From NCBI RefSeq assembly GCF_900116205.1, contig NZ_FOZS01000001.1, positions 558,001-622,000 of the forward strand: 64,000 nucleotides of DNA. Reading direction: 5' to 3'. The notes below the pieces were generated by a model. The model was given only the letters and a program-made list of their open reading frames with translations, was not told the DNA's origin and searched no databases. A program made the position numbers and the translations under genes. Source of the DNA: Halostagnicola kamekurae. Its GTDB lineage: Archaea; Halobacteriota; Halobacteria; Halobacteriales; Natrialbaceae. Numbering within the stretch: the first letter of the stretch is position 1; each line of letters begins with the position of its first letter. This document shows positions 1-7,943 of this stretch, in pieces.

Positions 1-35
1 CCATCCGTATACCTGTGGCCCAAACGGCAGTCCGG

Positions 36-95
36 GCACCGCGTTCTGTCCCACCGCGTTCAGCCCCGACGCGTTCTGGCCCACCGCGTTCGAGC
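36..95. repeat. Four 15-bp tandem repeats upstream of pdhA
   Basis: Four consecutive 15-bp units (36-50, 51-65, 66-80, 81-95) share the core aCGCGTTC at the same place in each unit. They end about 40 bp before the TATA-like box of the E1 alpha gene. The exact 15-bp periodicity is seen directly; a role as regulator-binding sites is inference. Confidence 0.7.
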
Positions 96-137
96 GAACG
101 TGTTCGAGACGGCGACGGTCACGCTCGCGCACTCGAT

Positions 138-145
138 TTTAAGGT
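138..145 (+). promoter_or_regulatory. TATA-like box of the E1 alpha gene
   Basis: The AT-rich stretch ATTTTAAG stands alone in GC-rich DNA, centred about 32 nt before the ATG at 173. This fits a very short leader, the usual haloarchaeal arrangement. Confidence 0.5.
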
Positions 146-172
146 GATCGGCTCCCTCCGTGGGAGTATCCG

Positions 173-1327
173 ATGTCACGCGACGTACTCGACCGGGCAC
201 CCGACGATCGCGTGCAGATCCTCGACCCGATGGGCGAGGTCGTCGCCCCCGACCTCCTGCCGGACCTCGAGGAGTCGACGCTGCACGCGATGTACCGGGA
301 TATGAAGTTCTGCCGGCGGTTCGACGAGCGGATGATCAGCCTCCAGCGCCAGGGCCGACTCGGGACCTATGCCTCGCTCGCGGGCCAGGAGGGCTCCCAG
401 ATCGGGTCGACCTACGCGCTCTCCGACGAGGATATGCTCTCCTTTCAGTACCGCGAGCACGGGGCGGTCGTCTCGAGAGACCTCCCCTGGGAGTACCTGC
501 TGTACTGGATGGGCCACGAGGACGGCAACGCCGCGCTGGCGGACGTGAACGTCTTCCCGCTGAACATCTCGATCGCCGGGCACATCCCCCACGCGGTCGG
601 CTGGTCGTGGGCGGCCAAACTCCGGGGCGACGAGCGCGTCGGCGTCGTCCACTTCGGCGACGGTTCGACGAGCGAGGGCGACTTCCACGAGGCGATGAAC
701 TTCGCGGGGGTCTTCGACACCCCGACGGTCTTCCTGTGTCACAACAACCAGTGGGCGATTTCGGTGCCCCGCGAGCGACAGACTGCGAGCACGACCATTG
801 CCCAGAAAGCCGACGCCTACGGGTTCACGGGCGTGCAGATCGACGGGATGGACCCCCTCGCGACCTACGTCGTGACGAAGGCCGCTCGAGAGAAGGCCCT
901 CGACTCGCCCGACGAAGCGTCCGGGGACGGCGACGCCGCAGATTCGGCGGCGAGCGATCGCTTGCGACCCACGCTCATCGAGGCGGTCCAGTACCGCTTC
1001 GGCGCACACACCACCGCGGACGACCCGAGCGTCTACCGAGACGACGAGGAGGTCAAGGAGTGGCGCGAGCGCGACCCCATCGACCGGTTCGAACTCTATC
1101 TCCGGAATCGGGGACTCATCGACAACGGCCACATCGAAGCCGTCGAGTCGGAGGTCGAAGAGACCCTCGAGGACCTGCTCGAGCGGACCTCGGAGTACGA
1201 ACCCGATCCGCGGGAGATGTTCGAGTACACCTATGCGGAGCCGACGGAACGACTCGAGGACCAACGGGCCCACCTCGAGTCGCTGCGCTCGACCCACGGC
1301 GACGACACGTTACTCGAGGACGAGTAG
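173..1327 (+). CDS. pdhA: Pyruvate/2-oxoacid dehydrogenase E1 component, alpha subunit
   Basis: This is the thiamine-diphosphate-binding alpha subunit of a 2-oxoacid dehydrogenase E1, which decarboxylates pyruvate or a branched-chain 2-oxoacid and reductively acylates the lipoyl domain of E2. At 384 residues it is normal for the family. The ThDP motif runs from GDGS (162-165) to NN (191-192), and the GQEG segment near residue 82 is typical. An acidic low-complexity insert lies around 244-262. The ATG at 173 follows a promoter-like box closely, so the transcript is probably leaderless. The next gene is convergent and no E1 beta, E2 or E3 follows, so this copy looks solitary. Substrate identity cannot be settled from sequence. 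Confidence 0.92.
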   Translation: MSRDVLDRAPDDRVQILDPMGEVVAPDLLPDLEESTLHAMYRDMKFCRRFDERMISLQRQGRLGTYASLAGQEGSQIGSTYALSDEDMLSFQYREHGAVVSRDLPWEYLLYWMGHEDGNAALADVNVFPLNISIAGHIPHAVGWSWAAKLRGDERVGVVHFGDGSTSEGDFHEAMNFAGVFDTPTVFLCHNNQWAISVPRERQTASTTIAQKADAYGFTGVQIDGMDPLATYVVTKAAREKALDSPDEASGDGDAADSAASDRLRPTLIEAVQYRFGAHTTADDPSVYRDDEEVKEWRERDPIDRFELYLRNRGLIDNGHIEAVESEVEETLEDLLERTSEYEPDPREMFEYTYAEPTERLEDQRAHLESLRSTHGDDTLLEDE

Positions 1328-1338
1328 GGATCGGCGGT

Positions 1339-1773
1339 TTACTTCTGGCTCTCGGTTCGGTCGGGGTCGCTGTCGCGCTCGCTCCAGCGCTGGTAGGCGA
1401 CCGGATCGGGGCCGCGGACGGTCGTGACGCCACCGCCGCGATCGATCAGCATCGGCACGTCGGTATCGGGGCAGTTGCTCGAGGGAGGAGTGCCCTCGCT
1501 CGAGGAGCGCTCGTCCGGTGGCTCGGGGCTCTCCGATTCCGGGTCGCAGAGGAGTCGCTTTGCCCACCGGGCTTCCGCCCGGATCTCGCGGACGTGTCGT
1601 CTCACCGCGCGGGCGCGCTCACCCTCGAGGCTCGCGAGCAGGCGTTCGGCCTGCGCATCGATTCGCTCGAGGCGGTCGCGGGTGGTCGATGAAGTGCCTC
1701 GAGTGTCCGCAATTTCGTTCGGTGCGTTCGGTCTGTCGGGGCTTTCAAGTCCCGATGAGTCGTCGTCGTACAT
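1339..1773 (-). CDS. Hypothetical protein with charged helical core
   Basis: I do not recognise this 144-residue protein. Residues 30-75 are rich in Arg, Glu and Ala (segments such as RLERIDAQAERLLASLEGE) and should form an amphipathic or coiled-coil helix. Both ends are disordered, Ser/Pro/Asp-rich sequence. There is no membrane segment or signal peptide. It converges on the E1 alpha gene with 11 bp between stop codons. Composition fits a haloarchaeal orphan; whether it is translated is moderately certain. Confidence 0.55.
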   Translation of the reverse strand: MYDDDSSGLESPDRPNAPNEIADTRGTSSTTRDRLERIDAQAERLLASLEGERARAVRRHVREIRAEARWAKRLLCDPESESPEPPDERSSSEGTPPSSNCPDTDVPMLIDRGGGVTTVRGPDPVAYQRWSERDSDPDRTESQK

Positions 1774-1908
1774 GGCTTCCGTAGTGTGGATACGGGAGCT
1801 ACCACGGATCGGTGGCCAAACACCGATCCACTTCTCGAGCGATTATCTCGGCTCGAGTCCAAACTGTAGCTTCCGCATCACTATCTCCGTGCTATCTCAC
1901 TTAATATC

Positions 1909-1922
1909 TTTGCATATGCAAA
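1909..1922. promoter_or_regulatory. Perfect 14-bp palindrome, candidate operator
   Basis: TTTGCATATGCAAA reads the same on both strands and abuts an AT-rich box (AATATTTAG, from 1921). It lies about 105 bp before the start of the phiH1-repressor-like gene. It could be an autoregulatory operator; this is inference from position and symmetry. Confidence 0.45.
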
Positions 1923-2027
1923 TATTTAGATTCGCAAATGATTGTCTAAAAACTTCTAGATGCGCATATACGTGTGTTTTCGTTCGCATGAGAGGGTTCT
2001 ATTGCCGAGTAGCACGCGAACCGTGGT

Positions 2028-2288
2028 ATGCGCGAACGCGCTGACTGGATGGTTCCAACCGACGACGCTATCTTGGAATACGTGCGCGATGCGGGCGAGG
2101 TCCCACCGGCGGTTATTGGCCGCAACATCGAATCGCATCCGAACTACGCCGGACAACGGTGTCGGCTGCTCGCCGAGCACGGGTTGCTCGATCGTGAAAG
2201 CGACGGCTATTACTCACTTACCCCGTTGGGGCGTCGATATCTGGATGAAGAACTCGAGTCGGGAGCGTTGGATACTGACGGCGCGTAA
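2028..2288 (+). CDS. PhiH1 repressor-like winged helix DNA-binding protein
   Basis: This 86-residue protein has the layout of the small winged helix repressors related to the halovirus phiH1 repressor. The N-terminal half begins MRERADWMVPTDDAILEYV; helices follow around 10-50 including the turn region VIGRNIESHP; a beta-wing ends with SDGYYSLTPLGRRYLDEEL, the usual end of the fold. It probably binds DNA as a dimer and regulates transcription. The region upstream is AT-rich and carries a perfect 14-bp palindrome that may be its own operator. It sits at the left edge of a lower-GC islet with toxin-antitoxin-like genes, but chromosomal homologues are common, so a viral origin is not implied. 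Confidence 0.85.
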   Translation: MRERADWMVPTDDAILEYVRDAGEVPPAVIGRNIESHPNYAGQRCRLLAEHGLLDRESDGYYSLTPLGRRYLDEELESGALDTDGA

Positions 2289-2377
2289 CTGACGAGTCGC
2301 TCTCGTCCCACGTCGTCCGGGGGCGCAAGTCAACAGAACAACTATATTCGTGGGGGTCCCCAATTTCGTGTACGACC

Positions 2378-3343
2378 ATGCTCACTCTAAGCGACGAAGA
2401 CGACCTCCTCGAGGACATCATGGAGGGAGTTGAGATCGCTTTAGCTCGGACCGGGTTCGATGGGGAACACGTCGACCCGATCACGGTTAACAAATTGGCA
2501 TACCTCGCTATTCAGGAGTTCGAACCGCCGATAACCTACGGCTGGTACAAGTACGGCCCCGCACCGGTAAACGTCGCACGTCGGACTGTCGACCTGACGC
2601 CGCGACCGCTGGCGGAGGTTCCTGCTGCAGATGAACCGCGTGTTCGGGACCCAACGGGGAAGATACTCAGTCCCAGAGAGTACTCGCACTTCTTTAGCTC
2701 CGATCTCGAGGAATTCCAGCATATCCTTGAAACACCGACCAAAGAGTACCTGGTCGAGTTCTACTTCGATCACGCACCGGACGAGTATCGCGATCTCTAC
2801 ATCGCGAGTGCGGAACTCCAACAGGTCCTCGACGAAATCAAAACGCCGGCGTGGCACGCTGACGCTACCGGGTGTCGCACTCGACTCGAGCGGCGGTTCC
2901 CGCGGCTCGTGACTGAGGTTCACTCACACGACATCCTCAGTGAGTCCGTCTCAGCGGTAGACGCTTACGAACGAGTCGTGACGAGGATCGTTGCGACTGC
3001 GAGCGAGCAGGGCGAACTCTCGGAGTCACAGCAGCGTTTTATCAATCGGGCCGTCGACCACTTCTACAGCACCGTCTGGAAATATGTCGCACTTCTCGTC
3101 TCTCGAGACACTGTCGATCGCTCTCCCGGAACGAACCAGCGGGCGCTTCGGAACAACATCGAGAGCGATCTTCGAACGATTAGAGACGAGTGGGAGGTCG
3201 AACTCGAACGACTCGAGGAGCTGGCGACTGGATTCGACCTCTACTCGGAGTTGGGGGCGACTGCGCAGAGTGTCGACCATTACGACGGAGATGACGAATC
3301 CGGAACGGCGTCGGTAGACGAGATGTTGGAACTTATCGAGTGA
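2378..3343 (+). CDS. Panacea (DUF4065)-like protein, candidate antitoxin
   Basis: This 321-residue protein carries near residues 34-62 the segments TVNKLAYLA and YGWYKYGPAP, which resemble the K-L-x-Y-L-A and W-x-x-G-P-V signatures of the Panacea domain, best known from the SocA and PanA antitoxins. The rest is helical and rich in Glu and Ser, with a long C-terminal extension (about 180-321). There is no signal or membrane segment. The stop is only 9 bp before the next ATG, so the two genes are almost surely co-transcribed. A TATA-like box (ACTATATT, about 2340-2347) precedes it. GC is lower than in flanking housekeeping genes. Family membership rests on short motifs, so it is tentative; gene reality is secure. 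Confidence 0.8.
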   Translation: MLTLSDEDDLLEDIMEGVEIALARTGFDGEHVDPITVNKLAYLAIQEFEPPITYGWYKYGPAPVNVARRTVDLTPRPLAEVPAADEPRVRDPTGKILSPREYSHFFSSDLEEFQHILETPTKEYLVEFYFDHAPDEYRDLYIASAELQQVLDEIKTPAWHADATGCRTRLERRFPRLVTEVHSHDILSESVSAVDAYERVVTRIVATASEQGELSESQQRFINRAVDHFYSTVWKYVALLVSRDTVDRSPGTNQRALRNNIESDLRTIRDEWEVELERLEELATGFDLYSELGATAQSVDHYDGDDESGTASVDEMLELIE

Positions 3344-3352
3344 GTAGCCACG

Positions 3353-3802
3353 ATGCGTACTCATACACTGGATTCGGACACAACTGTCGCTATTTTTGAC
3401 GCGACCGCTGCCAAATCGCTCTTCGATGATCTCGGGAAGAAAACCACCCTACAGCGACAGTTTCTCACCCGTCTCCAGAACGCACTCGAGAGCCAGACCC
3501 CTCATACGTACGTCGAGAAACCGTTTCGCGGCGTCGACAACGTCGATCAGTTTCGGGCCGGAGACATCATGCGGGGTTACTGCGTGTTCGCCGATGAACC
3601 ACCCGCGTACAACATCTTTTATTTTCTGCAGATAACGGACCACGAGTACGACGCCTATCCGGTCGCGAAGTACGACCGCAAAGCGGGTGCAATCATCGAG
3701 ACACTGCAGTCGCTCTCGAGCGAGGTCGCCGTCGAACAGTATCTCGAGGAACATGACGCCCTCCGGGTCGACGATGTCGAACGGTTGCGATCCAAATTAT
3801 AG
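3353..3802 (+). CDS. RelE/ParE-like protein, candidate toxin
   Basis: This 149-residue protein is encoded 9 bp after the Panacea-like gene. The central part (residues 60-105) has the pattern FRAGDIMRGYCVF, then YNIFYFLQITDHEYD and a charged Lys/Asp segment. This looks like the K/R-x-R-x-G-x-x-R...hydrophobic strand order of RelE/ParE-fold toxins, where the strand before a charged helix carries catalytic or binding residues. The protein is longer than classic RelE (about 90 residues) because of an N-terminal helical part and a C-terminal helix. The order, larger antitoxin-like gene first, and the tight spacing fit a type II toxin-antitoxin operon. Similarity is by pattern only; no toxicity is shown. 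Confidence 0.78.
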   Translation: MRTHTLDSDTTVAIFDATAAKSLFDDLGKKTTLQRQFLTRLQNALESQTPHTYVEKPFRGVDNVDQFRAGDIMRGYCVFADEPPAYNIFYFLQITDHEYDAYPVAKYDRKAGAIIETLQSLSSEVAVEQYLEEHDALRVDDVERLRSKL

Positions 3803-3822
3803 TGTGGCGCTCACGGCAGTTC

Positions 3823-4170
3823 CTACTCCGAAACCGCTGCCTCCACGATTTCGATTTCCTCCTCGTCAATCCGTACAGTTCGTAGACGATTTCGTCGATC
3901 AACGTCCGTCTTCTCGATTTTCTCCTCGAGTTCCTCCGCCCATGCTTTCGTCTCGAAATAACTCTCTAACCCGTCTCGCACGTCGTCAACGGCGAGGGTG
4001 AGCTTCCACAGACGGTCGACGGGCTAGTTGGTCTTGGTGGCGGTCTCGCGGAAGTTGGCGAAGCCGCCAGCCTCGTCGACGGCGACGGGGACGAACGCCT
4101 CGATCAGGTCGGCTTCGGTTTCGGTGAGGTCGGAGATCTCGAGAGCCGGCAGGAACTCAGTTTCGGTGTG
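3823..4170 (-). pseudogene. C-terminal remnant resembling a type IIG restriction-modification enzyme
   Basis: On the minus strand one frame reads HTETEFLPALEISDL, continues to an in-frame TAG (4024-4026), then KLTLAVDDVRDGLESYFETK. After one frameshift it reads IDEIVYELYGLT, and after a second it reads EEEIEIVEAAVSE and a stop at 3823. The phrase IDEIVYELYGLTxEE is characteristic of the C-terminus of Eco57I-like (type IIG) and BREX-type methylase-restriction proteins. One stop and two frameshifts within about 350 bp, and no upstream catalytic part, show a dead fragment. It converges on the toxin-like gene, so the islet has carried defence genes. Confidence 0.65.
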
Positions 4171-4213
4171 CCATGGAGACGGTTGTGAGCACAAAACGTA
4201 TTAGGTGTAAGAT

Positions 4214-4429
4214 GTGAACAGAGTAGTAATATCAATGCTCAACTGGTTACGATCCCGCCCCTTTGCACAACAACTACTAATTCTCGCGGTGATCTGTGAT
4301 CCGATCGGATTCGCCGCGGGGTATCTCCTGGCACCGTCACTCGGCCTCGACCCTTTTATGGGAGGCGTGTACGGACTCGTCGCGGCGAGCCTCCCGGTTT
4401 CGTTCTGGGTTCTCACCCAGAATAACTGA
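4214..4429 (+). CDS. Small two-helix membrane protein
   Basis: This encodes up to 71 residues from a GTG at 4214, or 64 from an in-frame ATG at 4235, which I prefer because a basic N-terminus (LNWLRSRPF) then leads straight into the first membrane helix. Two hydrophobic segments follow: about LLILAVICDPIGFAAGYLLA and GGVYGLVAASLPVSFWVL. No family was recognised. It follows the restriction-modification remnant in lower-GC DNA and may be part of the same accessory islet. Confidence 0.5.
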   Translation: MNRVVISMLNWLRSRPFAQQLLILAVICDPIGFAAGYLLAPSLGLDPFMGGVYGLVAASLPVSFWVLTQNN

Positions 4430-4639
4430 CGCGATCAGTCACTCAGGACGCGGCAAGCGATGGCTTCGAGAAGCCACACGGCGTGCTCGAGAGCGATGTT
4501 CACTGGCGAGCGACGCATCGAACATCTATTGGTGTTCGGTGCGTTCTAGTTCTACAATATTTCACGATATCAATCAGGTTTGGCGCGTTTCCGACAGTTT
4601 TAGACCAGTGGGTGCGAGTCCGATACGTAGAGAGATTTG

Positions 4640-4897
4640 ATGTACTCCAACGAACTGACGGAGTCAAAGTGTATCTGGGACCTCCTCGATGCAGTTGCGG
4701 ACCTGAAGGGCGTCGAACCACATCGCCTGCCGCCGATTTACCATACGATCGATCCCGAGCCGGTTGCGGCGCTGATAAACGGCTCCGGCGCTCATTTCGA
4801 GTTGACCTTCGAGTACGAGGGATTGCAGATCCTGGTGACTCGAGACCGGTACCGGATCAGCGCCGACGGCGAAATCGCAGTCGACGCGAACTGGTAA
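4640..4897 (+). CDS. HalOD1 output-domain protein
   Basis: This 85-residue protein matches the haloarchaeal HalOD1 domain: AVADLKGVEPHRLPPIYHTI, then DPEPVAALI and a beta-rich end FEYEGLQILVTRDRYRIS. HalOD1 domains occur alone or at the ends of haloarchaeal signalling proteins and are thought to be sensory or regulatory output modules; the mechanism is not established. I chose the ATG at 4640 over an adjacent TTG at 4637. A DUF7344 regulator lies convergently downstream, a frequent haloarchaeal neighbour. Confidence 0.85.
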   Translation: MYSNELTESKCIWDLLDAVADLKGVEPHRLPPIYHTIDPEPVAALINGSGAHFELTFEYEGLQILVTRDRYRISADGEIAVDANW

Positions 4898-4960
4898 CGC
4901 CGGTTCGTATCAGACACTGTGCGTCTCTGAGATGGCTGTGGGTCGCCATCTGGTCTTGTT

Positions 4961-5287
4961 TTACTGAGAGCGATACGTTTCTGCGATCGCTTCGAGGTCG
5001 TCGACTTCTGCCGGAACGGTCACCTCACCCGATTCGCGCGCGTACGAGATCAGTCCCGAATCGGCCAGTTTCGGCAGGTGGACGTGATACAGTGCGACTC
5101 GAGCGGAACGGACTTGCGCGTCGGTCGGCTCCCCGCTTGCACCGTCCGGTGATCGAGCGGCGATTCGAGACGCCAGTTCGGAAACGTCGAGCGGTTGCTC
5201 TTCGGCCAGAATCGAGAGTGTCTGTCGGCGATACCTGTTCGCAACGTCGGTAAACGACGGCATCGTCGACGGAGTTCGTGAATTCAT
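4961..5287 (-). CDS. DUF7344 winged helix regulator
   Basis: This 108-residue protein has the layout of the haloarchaeal DUF7344 domain: an N-terminal helix with YRRQTLSILAEEQPLDVSEL, a recognition-helix region ending ALYHVHLPKLADSGLISY, and a short beta-wing. It is a likely dimeric DNA-binding regulator. An internal ATG nine codons in (MPSFTDVANRYRR) could be the true start. It lies between a HalOD1 protein and a bacterio-opsin-activator type regulator, so 4.6-6.1 kb is a regulator cluster. Its targets are unknown. Confidence 0.85.
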   Translation of the reverse strand: MNSRTPSTMPSFTDVANRYRRQTLSILAEEQPLDVSELASRIAARSPDGASGEPTDAQVRSARVALYHVHLPKLADSGLISYARESGEVTVPAEVDDLEAIAETYRSQ

Positions 5288-5390
5288 AGGTATTCAGTAG
5301 CAGATCTGGCTAGGCGACTCCGATGGAGAAGGGGCAGGCCTGTACTATCAACCCCTTATTTAGGGGGGCGTATCCGTGGTCCTGCGATAG

Positions 5391-6059
5391 TCACGTCGGC
5401 TGACTCGGCTCGCTGGCGCTCACGATGAGCGTGTTCGCGATCAGCGACCGGTGTGCGCGATGGAGCCGCTTCGAGAGCGACTGTTGTGTGATGTCGAGTT
5501 CGGCCGCAACGTCCTCGAGCGACGCCTCTCGAGGGGTTTCGAAGTAGCCGGCTTCCCAGGCCGCGACCAGCGCCGACTGCTGTTTCGACGTGAGTCCGTA
5601 CTGGCCGCCCGTTTTCGGCTGGGAGAGATCGTACAATCGTCGAAGGTCGAACGCGATGTTGCGTTCGTGACAGTAGCGCTGAAACGTATCCAGTTCGTCG
5701 CGGTCGTCGAACCTGATGCGCAGTTCCCAGCGCTCGTTTGAGCCGGTCGCCTCGAGGACGACGGCTTCGATTTCGGTGTAGATGTAGACGATCGATTCGA
5801 CGTGGCGGGTCCACTCCGCGCGGTAGAGTGCGGTCTCCTGAAATTCGTCGAGTTGCTCGAGGTTGCGTATCGACGGATCCTTCGCGACCGCGTCCTCGAA
5901 CGTGCCGAAGTTGACCTCCGAGACCCAGAAGTAGGGAGTGAGCACCTCCTCGGTCGCGACGACTCGTTCGATTTCGATTACCATCTCCGAAACCGCGTTC
6001 AGGGTTTCGTGCAGCGCGAACGCGTTCGAGGGGACGTGAAACTCCCCGAAGACACTCAT
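5391..6059 (-). CDS. Bacterio-opsin activator-type HTH regulator
   Basis: The C-terminal 60 residues are a haloarchaeal HTH_10 (Bat-type) domain: YGLTSKQQSALVAAWEAGYF, then TPREASLEDVAAELDITQQS and LSKRLHRAHRSLI. The first 150 residues are a mixed alpha/beta regulatory domain of the kind found in these single-domain Bat-like regulators. I chose the ATG giving MSVFGEFHVPSNAF because this N-terminus is usual for the family; the frame stays open to 6338, but the extra sequence is basic, low-complexity and unlike the family. It is probably a transcription activator; its target is not visible here. Confidence 0.88.
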   Translation of the reverse strand: MSVFGEFHVPSNAFALHETLNAVSEMVIEIERVVATEEVLTPYFWVSEVNFGTFEDAVAKDPSIRNLEQLDEFQETALYRAEWTRHVESIVYIYTEIEAVVLEATGSNERWELRIRFDDRDELDTFQRYCHERNIAFDLRRLYDLSQPKTGGQYGLTSKQQSALVAAWEAGYFETPREASLEDVAAELDITQQSLSKRLHRAHRSLIANTLIVSASEPSQPT

Positions 6060-6207
6060 ACGCTCGATTCGAAGTACCCGAATATAAGCACCAAGATGTA
6101 TAGTCCCCCGTTCGGTCGTCTGATACGGGTAAAACTCCCGATTTGTATATCTCGCCAATATGTTCGCGCGGCCCCGATCGCGGGCCGGTGGCCGTTCGAC
6201 TCGCTGC

Positions 6208-7608
6208 TCAGTCGTCGGTGGCCGGGCTGGTAACGGTCTGTGCCTCGTCGTCGGCCGCGTCGTCATCGTCGTCGATTCGCGGGAAGTTTTCGATGGTGTC
6301 CTCGCGAAGGGCGGCTTCGTCGAACTCGTACTCGCCATCGAGGAACTCGAGCACCCGCTCGGTGTCCTGCAGGGCGTTTTTCAGGCACGTCGACGCGCCG
6401 GGCGAGGGCGTGATGTTGAAGATGATGTCGTCGCCGACGATCTTCGCCTCGCCCATGTCCAGAGACTTGTTTTTCGTATCGACGATCTGCGGTCGAACGC
6501 CGCCGTAGCCTTTCGCGCGTTCGATGTCTTCGAGTTCGGCGCTGGGGACGACCTTCTGGACGTGCGGGAGGAACTGGCGTCGTCCGACCTCGGGGAGGTC
6601 GTAGACGAGGTTCCGGAGCACGTACGGCAGGAGGACCCGATCGGAGAGGATGTTGGCGTAGCTGAGAAACGCCGCCGCGTTCAGCCCGAACACGTCGAGG
6701 AAGTCTTTCACCGTCGAGATTCGGCCCCGCTCGAGCGTCGGCACGAGTTTCGCGGTCGGACCGAATCGGGTGATCGAGTCGTCGTGGACGTCCGCGTCCC
6801 CGTGGACCGCGGCGAAGGGCAACTTCTTCATCTGGAGGGTGTAGACCTTCCCGTTCAGGAAGTCGTCCGCGAGGAAGAAACTACCCGCGATGGGAAGCAA
6901 CACCTTGTCCTGTCCGTAGCCCAGTTCCTTGGCTATCTGGAGGCTGTGGGAGCCGGCGGCGACGACGGTCGCTTCGCAGTCGAACCGACCGTTCGTCGTC
7001 CCGATGGTGTAGCCGTCTAAGGTCTCCGTGATGTCTTCAACTTCCGTTCCGGTGTAGACGTCGACGTTCGCCTCCTGTTCGGCCTGTTCGACGAACGACT
7101 TCGTCGTCTCGCCGTAGTCGACGACGTAGCCGTCGGGCGTCTGGAGCGCGAGCATCTCCGTCGAGGGGTCGCGTCCCTCGACGACCTTCGGTTCGATCTC
7201 TGCGATCTCCTCGCGATCGATCGCCCGAAGTTTCGGGAAGAGGTCGCCGAATCCCTCGTCCTCGTAGCGTTCCTCGAGTTGTGCGACCTCCTCGTCCCCG
7301 ACGCCGAGGACCATCTTGGACCGCTTCGAGTGCATCTCGCGGTCGGGGTCGTGATTCTCGAGGTAGCCGGCGAGCAGTTCCGCACCTTCCTTTACGTCTT
7401 CGGCCTTCTCGAGCGTGTAGTTCGTCTCTATGTCGCCGAAGTGCAGCGTCTGGGAGTTGTTCGTGACGTCCGAGTTGATCGCGGCGAGTTCCGACTCTTT
7501 CTCGATCAGCGCGATGGACTCGATATCAGTGAACTTCGCAGTCGTGTACAGCAGGGATGCACCGCTGATACCGCCACCCACGATGACGAGGTCGTATTTG
7601 CCAGACAT
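6208..7608 (-). CDS. mqo: FAD-dependent malate:quinone oxidoreductase-like protein
   Basis: This 466-residue flavoprotein starts MSGKYDLVIVGGGISGAS, the dinucleotide-binding motif of the DAO/Mqo family, and has the malate:quinone oxidoreductase features NSQTLHFGDIETNY near residue 50 and SPGASTCLKNALQDTE near the C-terminus. Mqo oxidises malate to oxaloacetate and passes electrons to the quinone pool at the membrane. The C-terminus is an acidic tail (PRIDDDDDAADDE). The frame is open another 57 bases upstream, but the ATG at 7608 puts the FAD motif at the very N-terminus, as expected. A related 2-hydroxyacid oxidase activity cannot be excluded. Confidence 0.85.
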   Translation of the reverse strand: MSGKYDLVIVGGGISGASLLYTTAKFTDIESIALIEKESELAAINSDVTNNSQTLHFGDIETNYTLEKAEDVKEGAELLAGYLENHDPDREMHSKRSKMVLGVGDEEVAQLEERYEDEGFGDLFPKLRAIDREEIAEIEPKVVEGRDPSTEMLALQTPDGYVVDYGETTKSFVEQAEQEANVDVYTGTEVEDITETLDGYTIGTTNGRFDCEATVVAAGSHSLQIAKELGYGQDKVLLPIAGSFFLADDFLNGKVYTLQMKKLPFAAVHGDADVHDDSITRFGPTAKLVPTLERGRISTVKDFLDVFGLNAAAFLSYANILSDRVLLPYVLRNLVYDLPEVGRRQFLPHVQKVVPSAELEDIERAKGYGGVRPQIVDTKNKSLDMGEAKIVGDDIIFNITPSPGASTCLKNALQDTERVLEFLDGEYEFDEAALREDTIENFPRIDDDDDAADDEAQTVTSPATDD

Positions 7609-7943
7609 GATTTTGGTCGCTACTTTCGTGAGTGCACTCCACACGGATAACTCATATTCTTTCAACCGACATTACGTCGATCGACGAAATGAGAATCGAC
7701 GAAGTGGGCGTTCGCGCCGAAATCGCGACGCTTCGTCGTCTCTCGAACGCAATCGTCCGGCAATCGTGTCGGTTGAAACGGCGTCGGCGCGGCTGCTCGA
7801 GTGTAGCGAATCCACTCACCGGCGGATCGTGAAGCCTGAACGAACTGGCCAGCGTGAGCCGGAAATCGAAAAAATTCTCGGCCCGGTTCGGTCGAATACC
7901 GCTCGAGGAGTGTGATCGGCTTCGTGTGCGGCCGGAATCCGTC
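7609..7943. other. Intergenic stretch, no convincing gene
   Basis: This is 335 bp between the Mqo-like gene and the TM2 protein gene. A plus-strand frame from an ATG at 7689 could encode 47 Arg-rich residues with no promoter-like box or recognisable motif; I do not consider it a gene. Promoter elements of the leftward Mqo-like gene should lie in the first 60 bp. Confidence 0.6.

Noticed and set aside
36-95. Tandem repeats as a CRISPR array
   Set aside because: The 15-bp units are directly adjacent with no spacers, and no cas gene is in the window.
160-1692. Long overlapping frames across the E1 alpha gene on both strands
   Set aside because: They are Arg/Pro-rich frame shadows of a GC-rich gene that has clear ThDP-enzyme motifs.
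6060-6338. N-terminal extension of the Bat-type regulator
   Set aside because: The open frame continues, but the added sequence is basic and low-complexity and crosses into the neighbouring coding sequence of the flavoprotein gene.
7689-7832. A 47-residue plus-strand gene
   Set aside because: Arg-rich composition, no promoter-like box and no recognisable motif.
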